DNA from: Metaphire vulgaris
Lineage: Eukaryota > Annelida > Clitellata > Crassiclitellata > Megascolecidae
Direction: 5' to 3'
NCBI GenBank assembly: GCA_018105865.1
Contig: CM030836.1
Location: 992,001 to 1,056,000, forward strand
DNA: 64,000 bases
The position numbers and the translations under genes were made by a program. The notes under the pieces are model-generated. The model was given only the letters and a program-made list of their open reading frames with translations. It was not told the DNA's origin and searched no databases. Each line of letters begins with the position of its first letter. Position 1 is the first letter of the stretch. Below, piece after piece: positions 48,062 through 60,130 of the stretch.

Positions 48062-48345
48062 ATATAAATTTTATTGCTATCTACAATACGTAAAAGACAA
48101 CTTCAATTTTTTGGACATATAATGAGGAAGAAAGGCATAACAAACCTGGTAACTACTGGAAAAGTCGAAGGCAAAAGATCAAGAGGAAGACAAAGAATGA
48201 CGAACATCAGCAGCTTACTGACTGATGTTAAAGGGGGTGACTACAGAATTGGAATTCATACAAGCAACACACAACAGAGAGAAATGGAAGTCCATAGTCG
48301 TCAACGTAGAAATACATGACACCTGAAGAAGAAGATATAAATTTT
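48062..48345 (+). mobile_element. 5'-truncated LINE with 11-bp TSD ATATAAATTTT
   Basis: ATATAAATTTT at 48,062-48,072 and 48,335-48,345. The insert encodes IRKRQLQFFGHIMRKKGITN and GKVEGKRSRGRQRM, and ends CACCTGAAGAAGAAG. Confidence 0.9.
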
Positions 48346-48385
48346 GTACTTATTTTAATTAATTAATTAATTAAGTTTTAATTCA

Positions 48386-48840
48386 TGTAAAACGGACAAA
48401 GTACGCGCTAGGCTAGAAGGGAGTTTAAGACGCTAAGACTTTGGTAAAATTATTATATTCGCCACGTCCGCTCAAGACCGAGAGATGGGCTATAGAAACC
48501 AGCAACAACTATCGGTCCCGGGTGAGCCTTCGGTCTTCAGCGACTAGAAAGTGTAGCCGCTGAAGACCGTCGCATTTTTTACGTAGGCTGCACGGAGCGA
48601 AACTTCTACTGAAGGCCGACGCGTCTGACTGCTCGATGCGTGCAGCTAGCGGAGACGGCGGCGACGGACTGTACGGCCGATGAGGCGACTGATTGCGGCG
48701 ACGGGGCGACGGGGGACTGAGGGGATGACGGCAGCGGCTGGCCAGCTGTAGTCCAGCGTATGCCTGAAGACCGGCTCGTGGTTCGGCGGCCGTGTGTTCA
48801 GCTGTTTTCATGTCCGCTTAAACACTGGCGCCCGGGAACC
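48386..48840 (+). mobile_element. Candidate LTR plus primer-binding site
   Basis: 48,386-48,824 starts TGTAAAACGGACA and ends TGTCCGCTTAAACA, so the ends are TG..CA with inverted similarity. After one base comes TGGCGCCCGGGAACC (48,826-48,840), of the TGGCGCC tRNA-primer type. No second LTR, gag or pol was found, so this would be a truncated 5' piece. Confidence 0.45.
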
Positions 48841-49217
48841 AGGGCCTGTCAGCGGTGCGCTTCGCCGGCAGCGAAGCTTCTTATCGCCGCCGACGAAGAC
48901 GCTGGGGGTGGGTCCGAAGTTTGTCTTTCTGACGGCTAATACGCGGAAATAGGGACAGCAGTGGTCGATCCCCCTCAAGCTCGGTCCTAAAAATCGAAAA
49001 TCTCTGAAATATTTGGCAATTATGTATCACGTCAAGAGGCGGATGCAGGCAGCTGTTGTAACTACGTCCGTTTGAACCACGGCACCCAGCTGGCAGGAGT
49101 GATTGGCGAGTCGCTAAACCGCAGACGAAGCCCCTGAACACCGCTAACGACGTGGCTGTCAAGCGGGTCCCTAGTTTTTTCTATTGACGGCAATTACACG
49201 AAAAATACAGACAACTG

Positions 49218-50041
49218 TTGCCAAATTCGCTTGAGTACCCGTCAGAAAGTTTCAAACTCCAAACTTTTTCTGTTATGGATATGAGATCTTGTTGTATTCG
49301 CGGTCCGGAAATATTGTGCCTACTAGGAGTCACTTTAGACGAATCACTGACACTCATTGGTCATATTGGCAATTTGACCAAATCGTGTTACTATCATCTT
49401 CGAACGATCGTGAAGGTCCGTCGCTACCTCACTATTGGGGTTACAATACAACTAGTCAGGGCTACCATCTTAACACGAATAGACTACTGTAATAGTATTC
49501 TCTTTGGGCTCCCGAACTGTCAGTTGAATCGGCTGCAGTCAGTTCTAAATACGGCTGATAGGGTGATCTTTGGCGCCAAGTGGAATGAGCATGTAACTCC
49601 TTTACTAAGAGATCGGCTTCATTGGCTGGGGATCCCGTAAAGGATCACGTACAAGCGATGTTGGCTAACATACCGAATGCAATGCTCCGAGATCCCACCT
49701 GCCCGGATTACTTGACGGAACTGATACGCAGGCCAACGATGACTGAAGTGCGCTCCCGACTCCGGTCCAGTGGACGAGCTCGGTTGTTCATTCCTCCTCC
49801 GGCCAAGACGGTGATATCCGGGGAAAGATCAGTGTCTCGAGGGAATCCGGCTCTATGGAATGCGCTACCGGACGACGTTATCGAAGCGACTTCTCCTGAA
49901 CTGTTCGCAAGAAGACTCGAAGACTCACTTATTTAATATTTCGTATATGACTGTTGTAAAGTGCTCTTGACTTTGACCTTCTGTCATGCTTATTGCACTA
50001 TATAAGTTGTCAATTATAAATAAATAAATAAATAAATAAAA
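49218..50041 (+). mobile_element. CR1/L2-like LINE 3' half
   Basis: The first frame has LGVTLDESLTLIGH, TKSCYYHLRTIVKVRRYLT, RIDYCNSILFGLPNCQLNRL and LLRDRLHWLGIP. One frameshift near 49,635 leads to CPDYLTELIRRPTMTEVRSR and NPALWNALPDDV. The 3' UTR (GTAAAGTGCTCTTGACTTTG, later ACTATATAAG) and an (AAAT)n tail at 50,018-50,040 are intact. Confidence 0.88.
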
Positions 50042-50045
50042 ATTG

Positions 50046-50341
50046 TGAGACGATAGAGCTAAAGCACAGCGATTGAAAGCGAGTGAGCATTGGAGCCCGA
50101 TAAAGTGTGAAAAGTTTATTGTTTCATATTGACGTATGAAAGACTATCGATTGCACTTTCGTTGACGCTAGTTATTTTGGCTGTCCGGATTGCGTCTAGC
50201 TACCGAGTCTTTGTCCGTGTTACCAGTGTTGCCACTGTAGCCTTTCTATTCATTGTTGCTTGGTTTGTTAATAAATAAATAAACCAACAATTATCGGAAG
50301 CTGCATTTGTGTCTTGTAAAGTCGCTGTTGACCGAGTCTCA
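50046..50341 (+). mobile_element. Possible LTR with TGAGAC/GTCTCA ends
   Basis: Starts TGAGACGATAG right after the LINE tail and ends GACCGAGTCTCA. It contains an AATAAATAAATAAA signal. No standard primer-binding site follows, so an LTR reading is tentative; a promoter/first-exon reading (AAG|GTGAGT donor at about 50,359) is the alternative. Confidence 0.3.
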
Positions 50342-50483
50342 GCGCACTGTCAGTGAAGGTGAGTCTTGGCTGTGATGAAAATCGCCTACTTGAGATCACG
50401 TTAGTGCCCAGGAGGCCAATTCTGAGCCAAGAAAGAAGACAGACGCCCGCCTGTCGGGGCGCGGGAAGTCATTTTGGGTGAAA

Positions 50484-50997
50484 TGACCGTCAAGGAAAAG
50501 AGTGGACCTCCGTCAATTCAGGCACGGTTAACCGCGGTTTTTGGTGAAAGTGTGGAGAAACAAATAGATGCCGCTGCCCGTCTAGAAGTGAGTGCAGGAG
50601 GAACCCAGCGTGCTAAGAAGCCGCAACAGAGAAAAGACAACGCCGCCTGTCTTTAAGGGGAGCCGAAGTCGGTCACTTTACCGACAATGAAAAGGTGTTG
50701 TACAAAGTCGAAGCCAGTGACCAAGAATATGTACCGAATCGCTTAAGGCGCCGAGACCAAGCGGTGGCAAGCGATAAGAGGATCGAGTTACATGTAAATG
50801 GTCTCTCGGACGAGGCCGGAGCCGGAACGGATAGAGAGTCAGAGGAGGAAAATCAGCACCCTATGTTGAGGAACGGCCATCCTCAGAGTGCGGCCTGCCC
50901 GGCAGCCGCGGACACCTCCTCTGATGTCGGAGAACCGGAAAGGGAAACTGACGCCGCTGATCTACCTGAGCCAGTTTTTAAAGTTATTGTTGAATAA
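50484..50997 (+). CDS. Unrecognised gag-like reading frame, one frameshift
   Basis: ATG at 50,484 begins MTVKEKSGPPSIQARLTAVF and runs to a stop at 50,656. A shift there joins LSLRGAEVGHFTDNEKVLYK and a charged region to LPEPVFKVIVE* at 50,997. No known domain is visible. Higher GC than flanks and position after a possible LTR suggest a retroelement gag, but it could be a host gene fragment. Confidence 0.35.
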
Positions 50998-51365
50998 TTA
51001 TTATATATTTTAAACGAATATTTAAACAACGACGACTGGCGCTTGAATTTTGCGCCAATTGCGAGGACTGCGGTCTACTCATCGGTTTTTCGAAGAGATT
51101 CGTGCCGTCCTCCACTTTTCCACGTCGTTCTGGAAGTCGGTCGCCGCCGCCATTGAGAAGTCCGCCAATGTCGAGCAAAATGGCCACCGAGAGAATTTCA
51201 ACGTGACTGCGTGTGACTGTCGTTCAGGAATTCGTTGGAACTTCTATCTTCGTATGATTTGCCGATTTCGGCGACGAACTATTCTCACGGAATACCGCTT
51301 CTTGGATTTCACCGTCGGATGTTACCGTGCGGTGAACTCCCGTTACAAACTCGCGGCACCTTAAC

Positions 51366-51410
<45 letters not shown>

Positions 51411-52135
51411 TGATTTTAAGTGGTTTAGGAGGCTAAGTAAGCCTGTGTGAAAACCACTGATGTAACCATCTGCATTCAATAACCTAGTTTATCAAGATAG
51501 CCTTTGAATCCGTTTGCTGTTGCAACTGTCACTCCCACCTCGTCCAAACTGTTCCATTTGTCCACAACCCATGCACTAATTTTTTTCTTTCTTGGACCAA
51601 CCCTCTGCTTAAACAATTTGCATTTGTGGCCTCTTGTGCTGCTACAGTGTGCCAATGTAAAGAATCGATCGCATGGCACATCTACTTTCCCAGTCATTAT
51701 TTTGTATGCTTTTATCAAATACCCTCTCTCTCTCTCTCTTCTCCTTTCTAATGTTGTCAGTCCACAATATTGCAGTCTTTTTTGTAGCTTAAATTATGGC
51801 AGCCACTGACCATCTTCGTTGCTCGTCTTAGCACTTTTTCTAAAAGCTCTATATCTTTTTTCAAAAATGGATTCCGTGCCTGAACACAGTATTCTAGATG
51901 AGACCTTACTAATGACTTATATAGTTTTATGATTATGTATTTGTCTCGGCTCACTATTGTCCTTCTCATCATTCCCAACATTTGGTTTCTCCCTTTTTGC
52001 TGCCTCCATGCATTGGTGAGATGGATTCATACTTCTGTGGATGATTACCCCCAAATCTCTTTCTTTTTCTGTTGTGTTTAGAACCTTTCCCCTAAAGAAT
52101 ATTTATTAACATTATTATATTTCTCAACATGCATT
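51366..52135 (-). mobile_element. LINE fragment with (AAT)n tail at the X junction
   Basis: Minus frames: IIIKLYKSLVRSHLEYCVQA, KDIELLEKVLRRATKM, then MIKAYKIMTGKVDVPCDRFF and RVGPRKKKISAWVVDKWNS ending YLDKLGY*. The 3' end CCTCCTAAACCACTTAAAAT leads into (ATT)n at 51,366-51,410. It abuts the start of unit X. Confidence 0.85.
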
Positions 52136-53643
52136 ACAGCTCAGGACAACAAATTCTGTTGCACAAGACATCAAAAATAAAAGATGGATCAAAAACATGT
52201 TAATAGAGTTTTAAAAAATTGAAAAAACCGCAGATACATAAGTTATATGAATCATCACAGTCACCACCGTTGAAAGGCATCATGTCACTAGGGGGCACTA
52301 GAGGGTGGGCTGGGCCCCATACTCGTCCTGAAATGAATTTGTGCAAAACCGATGCGTTGTAACAACAACTAAGGCAGACGGTACACATTCAGACGGAAAC
52401 ACTGCTGAGGAGGAGTGAATATTTCTCCCATGCGCTCAGTCACCCACGACCAACAGAAATAGTGAACAGTTTGTAATGTTTATATACTAAATAAATATAG
52501 GTCTGTGCTGAAATTATTAATTATGTGATGCAAAACTTCATTTTCCAAAAGCAACCTCCGTCGTTTGACTAATAAGTAATAATCGGAAAGTACAGTAACT
52601 CAATAAATTAGCTAAATTGCCGACAATGACCAAGCGATACCTTACATTGATTAACTAATTTTCATTTTAATTTAGACAGATGCATTTTCTGCCAATATTC
52701 TGTTAACTGTGAGTTGCTAAAATTTGTCGAAGCAGTGTTTCCTCGATTTCAATGACCACAAAGGTACGCGGACGATTGACCACCGACGATCGACCCCTGC
52801 GGACGATTGGCCACCGGACGAATTACCACCGACGATTGACCATCGACGATTGACCCTTGCGGACGATTGACCGAGCTAACGAGATTTGGCTTTATCGCAG
52901 TTGTCGGCCTTAGCGCATGCCTAGCTAAGTCCCTGGCTCTAGGCTACACGCGCTTGGTAGGATTGCCAGCGGTCTTTGACGACATGACAAATTCAAAATT
53001 CGAAAGCGCAGTGATTTCTTGGAGCCGTTTCGGATAGAGACGACCGTAATCACACGTAACAGACAAACTGATCTCATAACACTAACACTTCGTGCTGTAC
53101 TTGCAATAACGTTTCGTGCTGTACTTGCCCATCTGTCCTACATTTAGGGCCTTTGCTGTTATTTTCTTAATGAGTTTTGAGTTTATTATCTTAATGTTCT
53201 TGCTTCCCCGTAATTGCAAAATAGCTAAGATATACAAAGGCAACGAGAGTACCTGAGATAGATGAAGTGGAGGTAGTGCCCGGAAGTCAAGAAGGTCGTG
53301 CATGAAAGAATACCTGAGGTAATACCCGGGAATTCCTGAGAGAGAGAGACAGAGGGGGAGAGAGAAAAAAGAAATCAGCCATGATATAGTAAAACCTTAG
53401 ACCAGAAGCTAAGTCGACCACACACGCGTCTTAATTGAGTAGCGGGCGGGTGTCAACCATCCTTGTAAAGTACATAGGCCCGGACCGCCACATTGTACAT
53501 GAAAGTTGGTATTACTATTGATAAGTTTTAATTAAAACTGCAGTTAATTCGTGTGATCAATCGTCCGGTGATCATTCACCCTAAGACCAAATGCAGGAAG
53601 GTCGTATGAAGAATATGATAGTACTAATGGCAATCAGACTTAC

Positions 53644-53741
53644 TCTAGGATTGGGAGGGATGGTAATCCATTGACGCCATTCAGTAATAGGGTCATGCTT
53701 ATAAACCACTTCATCTTGGATTTCACCGCCAATTCTTTCGT
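53644..53741 (-). pseudogene. Orphan lipase exon 1 in unit X
   Basis: Same 98-bp block as A and B exon 1, with [16 protein letters not shown] and the GTAAGT donor intact. Two residues differ from A/B. Exons 2-7 are absent because the unit is truncated at 52,140. It could still act as a promoter plus signal-peptide exon if spliced to something downstream. Confidence 0.7.
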
Positions 53742-54110
53742 CTGCAATATATGAATGGCTATGTAATTAAAGCATAATGAAAAATATTATAATCTGTCAC
53801 GAACATTGATCAAGATGTCCTGAGATTTGGTGCAGTCAAAAAGACCACGAATGTTTGTTATATTTAAGCTTTTCAACCAACCAATGATGTGATAAACAAG
53901 AGATCCTCGGATTTCTCAAATTAGCATCATCTTTAAAAACTGTTATAAGTGTATCACACATTGTGTTTATGCCATGCGTATGACAGATACTGTACAAAAA
54001 CCATTAATAAAATGAAAATATGAACACTCATGATTTAGCAAAAACATCATGGCAATTGACACAATGCTTTTACTGGAGCACTTTAGTATGCAATTGCTAT
54101 TTATTTAGTC

Positions 54111-54174
<64 letters not shown>
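54111..54174. repeat. (ATT)n microsatellite of unit X
   Basis: About 21 units versus about 26 in A. Confidence 0.9.
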
Positions 54175-54177
<3 letters not shown>

Positions 54178-54626
54178 TTCCTCAGTAAGAAAACCAATTT
54201 TCTGCGTTGGACAGGTGTTAACGCTACGCTGGTTCACTCAACAATGACGAGTTGTTCGTTCTCTTGGCGTTGACATGGATTGAAAACACTTAAACGATCT
54301 TATCCCTCTCAGGGCTGTGATAGAGTTGAATTTTAATAGATATGCCTAGTAGGTCATGTTTTTAAATGGCATGTGTTGCACGGCTTCTATTGGCAACATC
54401 AGAGCAAGGTTGATGGATAGACAACTGCAGGCTGCGTCTTTTTAATATTGGCCATAAACCTCCGTCTTATGACTATTCTGTCCAAAATCATTCAAACTGC
54501 GTAGAGGCCATTGCTCTAGGCTATGCTCCATCTAAGCTGCGTAAGCCTAGGCGCGCAACAGCTTTATACCTGCTTGGCATTCATTGTAATACCCCATGCA
54601 GAGCATTTTTCTTTTGAAAGACTTAA

Positions 54627-56475
54627 TCTTATTATATAATTCTCGATGTCCGGCGAATCCGGCGAATCTGTCTGTCGGTCACGATACACGGCAGATTTTG
54701 CAAGACGCTGTCGCCATAGCAACGAAATTGTTTAATCAAAACTGTATAATATAATCAACGGAGCGTTTAACGAAGCGTCTTAATTGCGGCTTAAACCCCG
54801 TTCCCTTCCCTCTCCCCATCCCTCTCCCAATCGCCCAGGGCCCAGCCCATTCCGCCCCGGCCCCAAACCCCTTTCCCTTCCCTTTCCCCACCCTCTTCCC
54901 TCTTCCCACCCCTTTTCCAATCGCCCTGACCCCAACCCATTTCGGCCTCGGCCCCAAACCCCCGTCCCCCTTCCCTCTCCCCATCCCTCTCCCAATCGCC
55001 CCGGCCCCAACCCATTTCCGCCCCGGTCTCAAACCCCGTTCCTCTTCCCTTTTCCATCCCCTTCCTCTACCCATCCCTCTCCCAATCTACCAGGCCCCAA
55101 CCCATACCCGCCCTGCCCGACAGGCCCCAAACCCCCGTTCCATCCTCTCTCACCCCTCTCAAAACCCCCGTACCTCTCTCCATCCCTCTCCCAATCGCCC
55201 CGGCCCCAACCCATCACCGCTCCGCCCTACCCCACCGGCCCCAAACCCCATTCCCAAACCTACACAACGCTGCTCCGAAAACCTGTACAACCCACTTTCC
55301 TCTTCCCAAACCTCCTTCCCTCTCCCAATGCCCTGCCCCCGTTATTATATATATTTATTCCTTCCTAGCCTCAATACCTATTTTTTAAAAAATTTAACAC
55401 CTCAAGTGGGGATTAAATTTTCAGACGCTGTCACCATACTGGGGATTTAATTTTTGGAAAAGCGTTCTTCAGAAATGATTGCTGTAACGTTTTAAATTTG
55501 CTATATCTCAGGCTATATAGGAGCTAAAAAGATGAGGTTTGCACCATTGTTTAGACTGTTTATTTCACTTTCTAACCGTCCGTGCAAAACAAAAAATTTG
55601 AGGGTAGAGTCCACTTTACGGCCTAAAATATCACCCTTTCTCTCCAAAACTTTTTTAAAGCCCCCTAGCAAAATATTTTCAGCGGTAACCCCACTTTGGT
55701 CAGCGGCAAAGTTCTAAAGGGATGTCAGAGGAACAAAATAAACCAAAAAGTTTGAAAATCGGTTGACATTTGGCAAAGATCTATCAATTCTAACCCGATG
55801 ACCCCAATGTTTGAACATAAGTATTATCGGTGAATTTCGCGAAAGTTTTGAATTGTGAGAAAGTTTCCAATTTTTTTTGAATTTGCTATATCTCAGGCTA
55901 TATAAGAGCTAAGAAGATTAGGTCTGCACCATTGTTTAGCTTTTTTATTCCTCTTTCTAACCGTCCGTGCAAAACAAAAATGTCCAGCGTTCACGAGCTT
56001 TCCGACAATCAAGTGAGAATGAGTAGCAGGCTGTTGCTTGGCGTGAAAAATCAGCACAGCAAACAAGAGAATCAAGCACTGCATGTCGTTCGACACTGCC
56101 AAATCAGTACACTTACCTTGACTATCAAGTTTCAGAAAATTCCTGCGAATGGGCGTTAACTCGGTTGAAGGAAAAGGCGGCGATTTATGGAAATTAATTG
56201 CGCAAAATCCTATTGCATTCAGGGTCGGCGCTACGGGGTGGGTCCGCGGGTCCGGACCCACCTAGCCTCGGGCAGGGGCACCCAAGCAAATCGTTCAAAT
56301 ACGCAGGAAAATGTTGATTGGGGTGAGGGGTAGTCTGAGCCGGCGGGTCCTGGCTGTGTAGATTGCATTAGACCCACCCAGTCAACAAAACCCAGCGCCG
56401 CCCTGATTGCATTTGCACAAAATTGGGTGGTAAAACAGCCAATCTCCCCCGTCATTTTTGACGGGTAAACACCTA

Positions 56476-56476
<1 letters not shown>
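54627..56476 (+). mobile_element. Non-autonomous Helitron, complete ends, in the AAT tract
   Basis: Starts TCTTATTATATAATTCTCGA after an A and ends in CTAG before a T, the A|T insertion rule of Helitrons. Seven bases before CTAG is a perfect hairpin CCCGTCA-TTTT-TGACGGG (56,448-56,465). Contains a C-rich minisatellite (about 54,784-55,340) built on CCCATCCCTCTCCCAATCGC. No Rep/helicase coding. A truncated sister lies at 36,786-37,275. Confidence 0.88.
56212..56413. mobile_element. hAT MITE nested in the Helitron, TSD ATTGCATT
   Basis: Element 56,220-56,405. Ends CAGGGTCGGCGCT and AGCGCCGCCCTG. Perfect ATTGCATT on both sides. Confidence 0.92.
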
Positions 56477-56517
<41 letters not shown>

Positions 56518-56915
56518 TTAATAATAATAATGTGATTTTAAGTGGCTTTGGAGGCTAACTATGCTTGTCTGAGAACTTGGCTTGCGCAAATCGTTTACAG
56601 CACTGTTCACGTAAAATAGGTTTTAAAAACACGATTGTAAAAAAAACAGAAATATTTTATCCTTACACAGTTCAGTATCAATACTGGTTTCCTATTTGAA
56701 ATTATTGCACCTATGATACAAGAAAACTGATCGAGAGATAAGATGGATCTCAAGACAACAGTTTTCTTGTATGACAGGCTTCATAGACCACAAAAATAGC
56801 TTAAAATTCATACTCTCTCTGACATTGGACTGTGGAAGGACTACTGTTACAGAAGGCCATAGCTATGCACACATTCAGAAAGTGAAGAAGCGAATTTTAT
56901 CCACATTTTCTTGTG

Positions 56916-57586
56916 TCCCCATCCAGGGCCTCCGAGAGCGGGGGGCAGGGGGGCAAATGCACAGGGGCCCGGCGATCTGGAGGGGGCCCGGGACGATGAT
57001 GAATATGCATAATTAACAATAAAACCAACAATAACGCTAAAGAAAGGGGGCCCGGCGAGTAAAAGAGGGGCCCGGACCTGAGGACATCAAAAGCATCAAA
57101 ATGAACAATGTGAACAGGGGCGTCATTTAGGGAGGGGCAGGCGGGCCCCCCAAGGAAAATGGAGAAATAATGTATTAAGTAAATAAATACTGTAAAAGTG
57201 TGCAAAAAATCGCCAAAATTGTCCAAAACTTGCCAAAAATGTCAAAAATTTTCAAATTTGACAAAATTGGTTCAAAATTGCCCAAAATTTGCCTATAATT
57301 GCTCAAAGTTTGTCCATAATATGCCAAAATTTTGCCAAATTTTACCAAAAAATTATCTCGCCCCGAAGAAAAGTGTGAAATGACGCTACTGAGTGCGAAA
57401 AAGAGCGACAAGAAAAAAGGTCATCACTAGTTTTCGAGAGTTGCAACATGACATCGTGTCGGTTAATTTGGGTTAAACCAATGACAAGCAAAAAAAGGGT
57501 AGTCAGCAATTTTTTAAATTTGTTCGGGGCCCGCCAGCCATTCTGCACAGGGGCCCGGAATTTCTCTCGGCGGGCCTGTCCCCATC
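56916..57586. mobile_element. hAT element with 8-bp TSD TCCCCATC
   Basis: Element 56,924-57,578. Ends CAGGGCCTCCGAGAG and CTCTCGGCGGGCCTG. TCCCCATC is duplicated; A has it once (18,745-18,752). GGGGCCCGG-type words recur inside. Contains a nested MITE. Confidence 0.92.
57107..57399. mobile_element. hAT MITE nested in the 56,924 element
   Basis: Element 57,115-57,391. Ends CAGGGGCGTCATTT and AAATGACGCTACTG. Flanks AATGTGAA and AGTGCGAA match at 6 of 8. The interior is dominated by degenerate CCAAAATTTG repeats. Confidence 0.75.
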
Positions 57587-59841
57587 TTCATTGCATCAAA
57601 CCATACTAGAACAGTCAATATATATATATATACTCTGCCTATAGGTTTTATTCTAGAGCTGCCGAAATGCCACGAAAAATGGTGAGCTATTTCAAACGAC
57701 TCAATACGAAGTCTACCAGAAATCTAGTCTCTGTCAGCAAAGCATCGATAGAGAGATAAGAGGGGTCTTAAAGTAGATACAGTTGTTTCATTGAGCCCTG
57801 AAACTCAGTCGAAAGTTTCTGCTCAATGACAGAAGAGCCAAACATAGAAGTCCATCAACGTATTTATGATTAGTTGCGTTCTCAAGCTGTGAATTACATG
57901 CAATTGGAATGCGGCGTGAAAATCATCTGTCAAATATTCGATGTAAACGTTGAATCATGTTAAAACTGTTTTCATGTGGTGTATTTTATGACCTTCTGCG
58001 CACTGTACGCAGTACAATACTTTTACTTGATAACCTGCTCAACATTCGGAACAAACATGTTTTTGAGTGTCAACAATAAAGGTCAAACTTCAGTCGTCCT
58101 GTATTCAGATACAAATTTCTCCGTTGTACGAAATGTGTTCGCGTTATGAATGTCGATGTGCGCTGGTGTTTTCATCGATAACTAGGTCAGTGGTACAGTA
58201 AGTTTAAAATATGGCTAGTTGACCTTGAACCACGTGATCATCCGACTCCGGTTGACTGACTTGATTGACACAATGAGTCAACTGTTAAATGAAAGTACGC
58301 TAAACGACGCCACACTGAAATCTATGCAACATCTTTGTGTGTTTGTTAGCAAATAGGCTAACATGTTGCTAACAATACATTTTTATAACCTGCTCCCCTT
58401 TTGCATCTGTGCACTGTTATGATAAAATTGGCATGGATACTTTTACTGGTCATTAGCACACTACACAACATTAGTCAAAGTGAAAATTTGTATAATTTTT
58501 CAATAATACTCGTTTAATCTCTTTGCTTGGCAAGGGAGTGAGAGAGGTAGTTTTTTTCACTTTACGAAAGTACAGACACTGGTCCTCACCATTCCAAGGG
58601 CAAAATGACGCGCAATGTTGATACATTGTTGGATCCCTAGTCTCTTCTTTTATCAGAACCGTCCTTACGTGACTAAGCGCCACATCCTTTACGAGGTGCC
58701 ACTATTATTAACAAAACACGGCGGATCTAGATTGATTGGTGGATAACAAGTCCTTGGTATGGGCGGCAGGACTGTCAAGTACTGGCCAGAGGTTATACAC
58801 TGTAGATGATTGACATCGGCAAGGTTCTGTCACAGACATCTAGGAATCGAATGAGTTTTAGACACCTTCGTGTTAGTGGCCACCGTGTTCCATAAAACGA
58901 GGTCCGTGATAATGAACGGGGCCGGTGAGATGAGGGTCAGCGTGTGTATCAAGAAGGTGCATGGTATCGGGTGGCGCTAAGTTCGATTGTAGAGGTTATT
59001 TTATTCGGTCGAGATAATCAATACGTTTTCACCATCATAATAAGTGCAGAATTAAGAATTAATTATTTGATGGGTTTCTTTAGATGAAACTGTCTCTCAG
59101 ATAACATAATTGACAAACAACCGATCACAGTTTAAAGGTATTTTTGAGAGTTTTATTTTGTCATGAAATTGCTGTACGCAAGATCACATTGTCTGTGGAT
59201 CGCCAAATGGAATTTCGTACGACATAATCAGTTACATAATTGAATGGATTGTAATAGCCATAACATTGCAATTTGGTAATATTAATAATAGACATAGCAA
59301 AATTAATATCATGATACTACCTGCTTAGCAAGCGATCCAACTTTCTACGTTCACTAGTGGCTGACCGTGACCCAGCTAACTGATCCACTGACACGTATCT
59401 TGTTGTCCTATGTCGTGATATAGAGCTAGGATACTGCGCTGTTTCTACGCCGTCTATTCGCCTACAGTGGAGGCAGATGGAGTGAAATGATTTCGGCTAA
59501 AAATGCCATAACAAGACAGACACGATTAGCTCAAATAGTCCGACAAAGACGTTTGGAGGAGCCTTTTTAGTTACCCTAGCGGGGGGTCCGCGAGGATTCG
59601 CGGCCCATAGGATTTCGGGTAAATTTCTCTTCGGCTTTGATCAATGACAGCATAAAATGAGATCCCATCTCGGCAATGCTGAAGAAATGCAGCATTTCAG
59701 TCACCTGTCGTGAAGCCCTAGCATCTGATCGACATTTGTGGGAAGATGTAAGTAACGTCGACATCAGTGTCTTCCTATACGATCACATTGTCAATGTACA
59801 ACGGTGTTCCCTTATAAGCATACTTTCAAGGCTCTAAGGCA

Positions 59842-60130
59842 CATCCGTAACAGCGTCGATTTTGCCACAGCCGAATCAATAGCCGGTTCCGTGGTTGATA
59901 GCAGAATCGAGTATTGAAACTCGGTTCTATACGGCAACTCGGGACAAAGCCTACAAAAACTGCAGCGGATGCAGAACTTACTGGCTAGAACTGTCTGAAA
60001 AAGGCGCCGATCAGAACACATCACCCCGATCCTCGCTCGTCTCCAGAGATTTTCCTACACCCCAGCGAGGAGGTTACACTCCCGGTTTGTGACAGGCATC
60101 ACCATACCCCAACACTCCTTCCAGTGGTGG
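59842..60130 (+). mobile_element. LINE relic, unit X copy
   Basis: Same stop-containing LQRMQNLLARTV relic as 22,985-23,290, with few differences, so inherited through the duplication. Confidence 0.75.
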
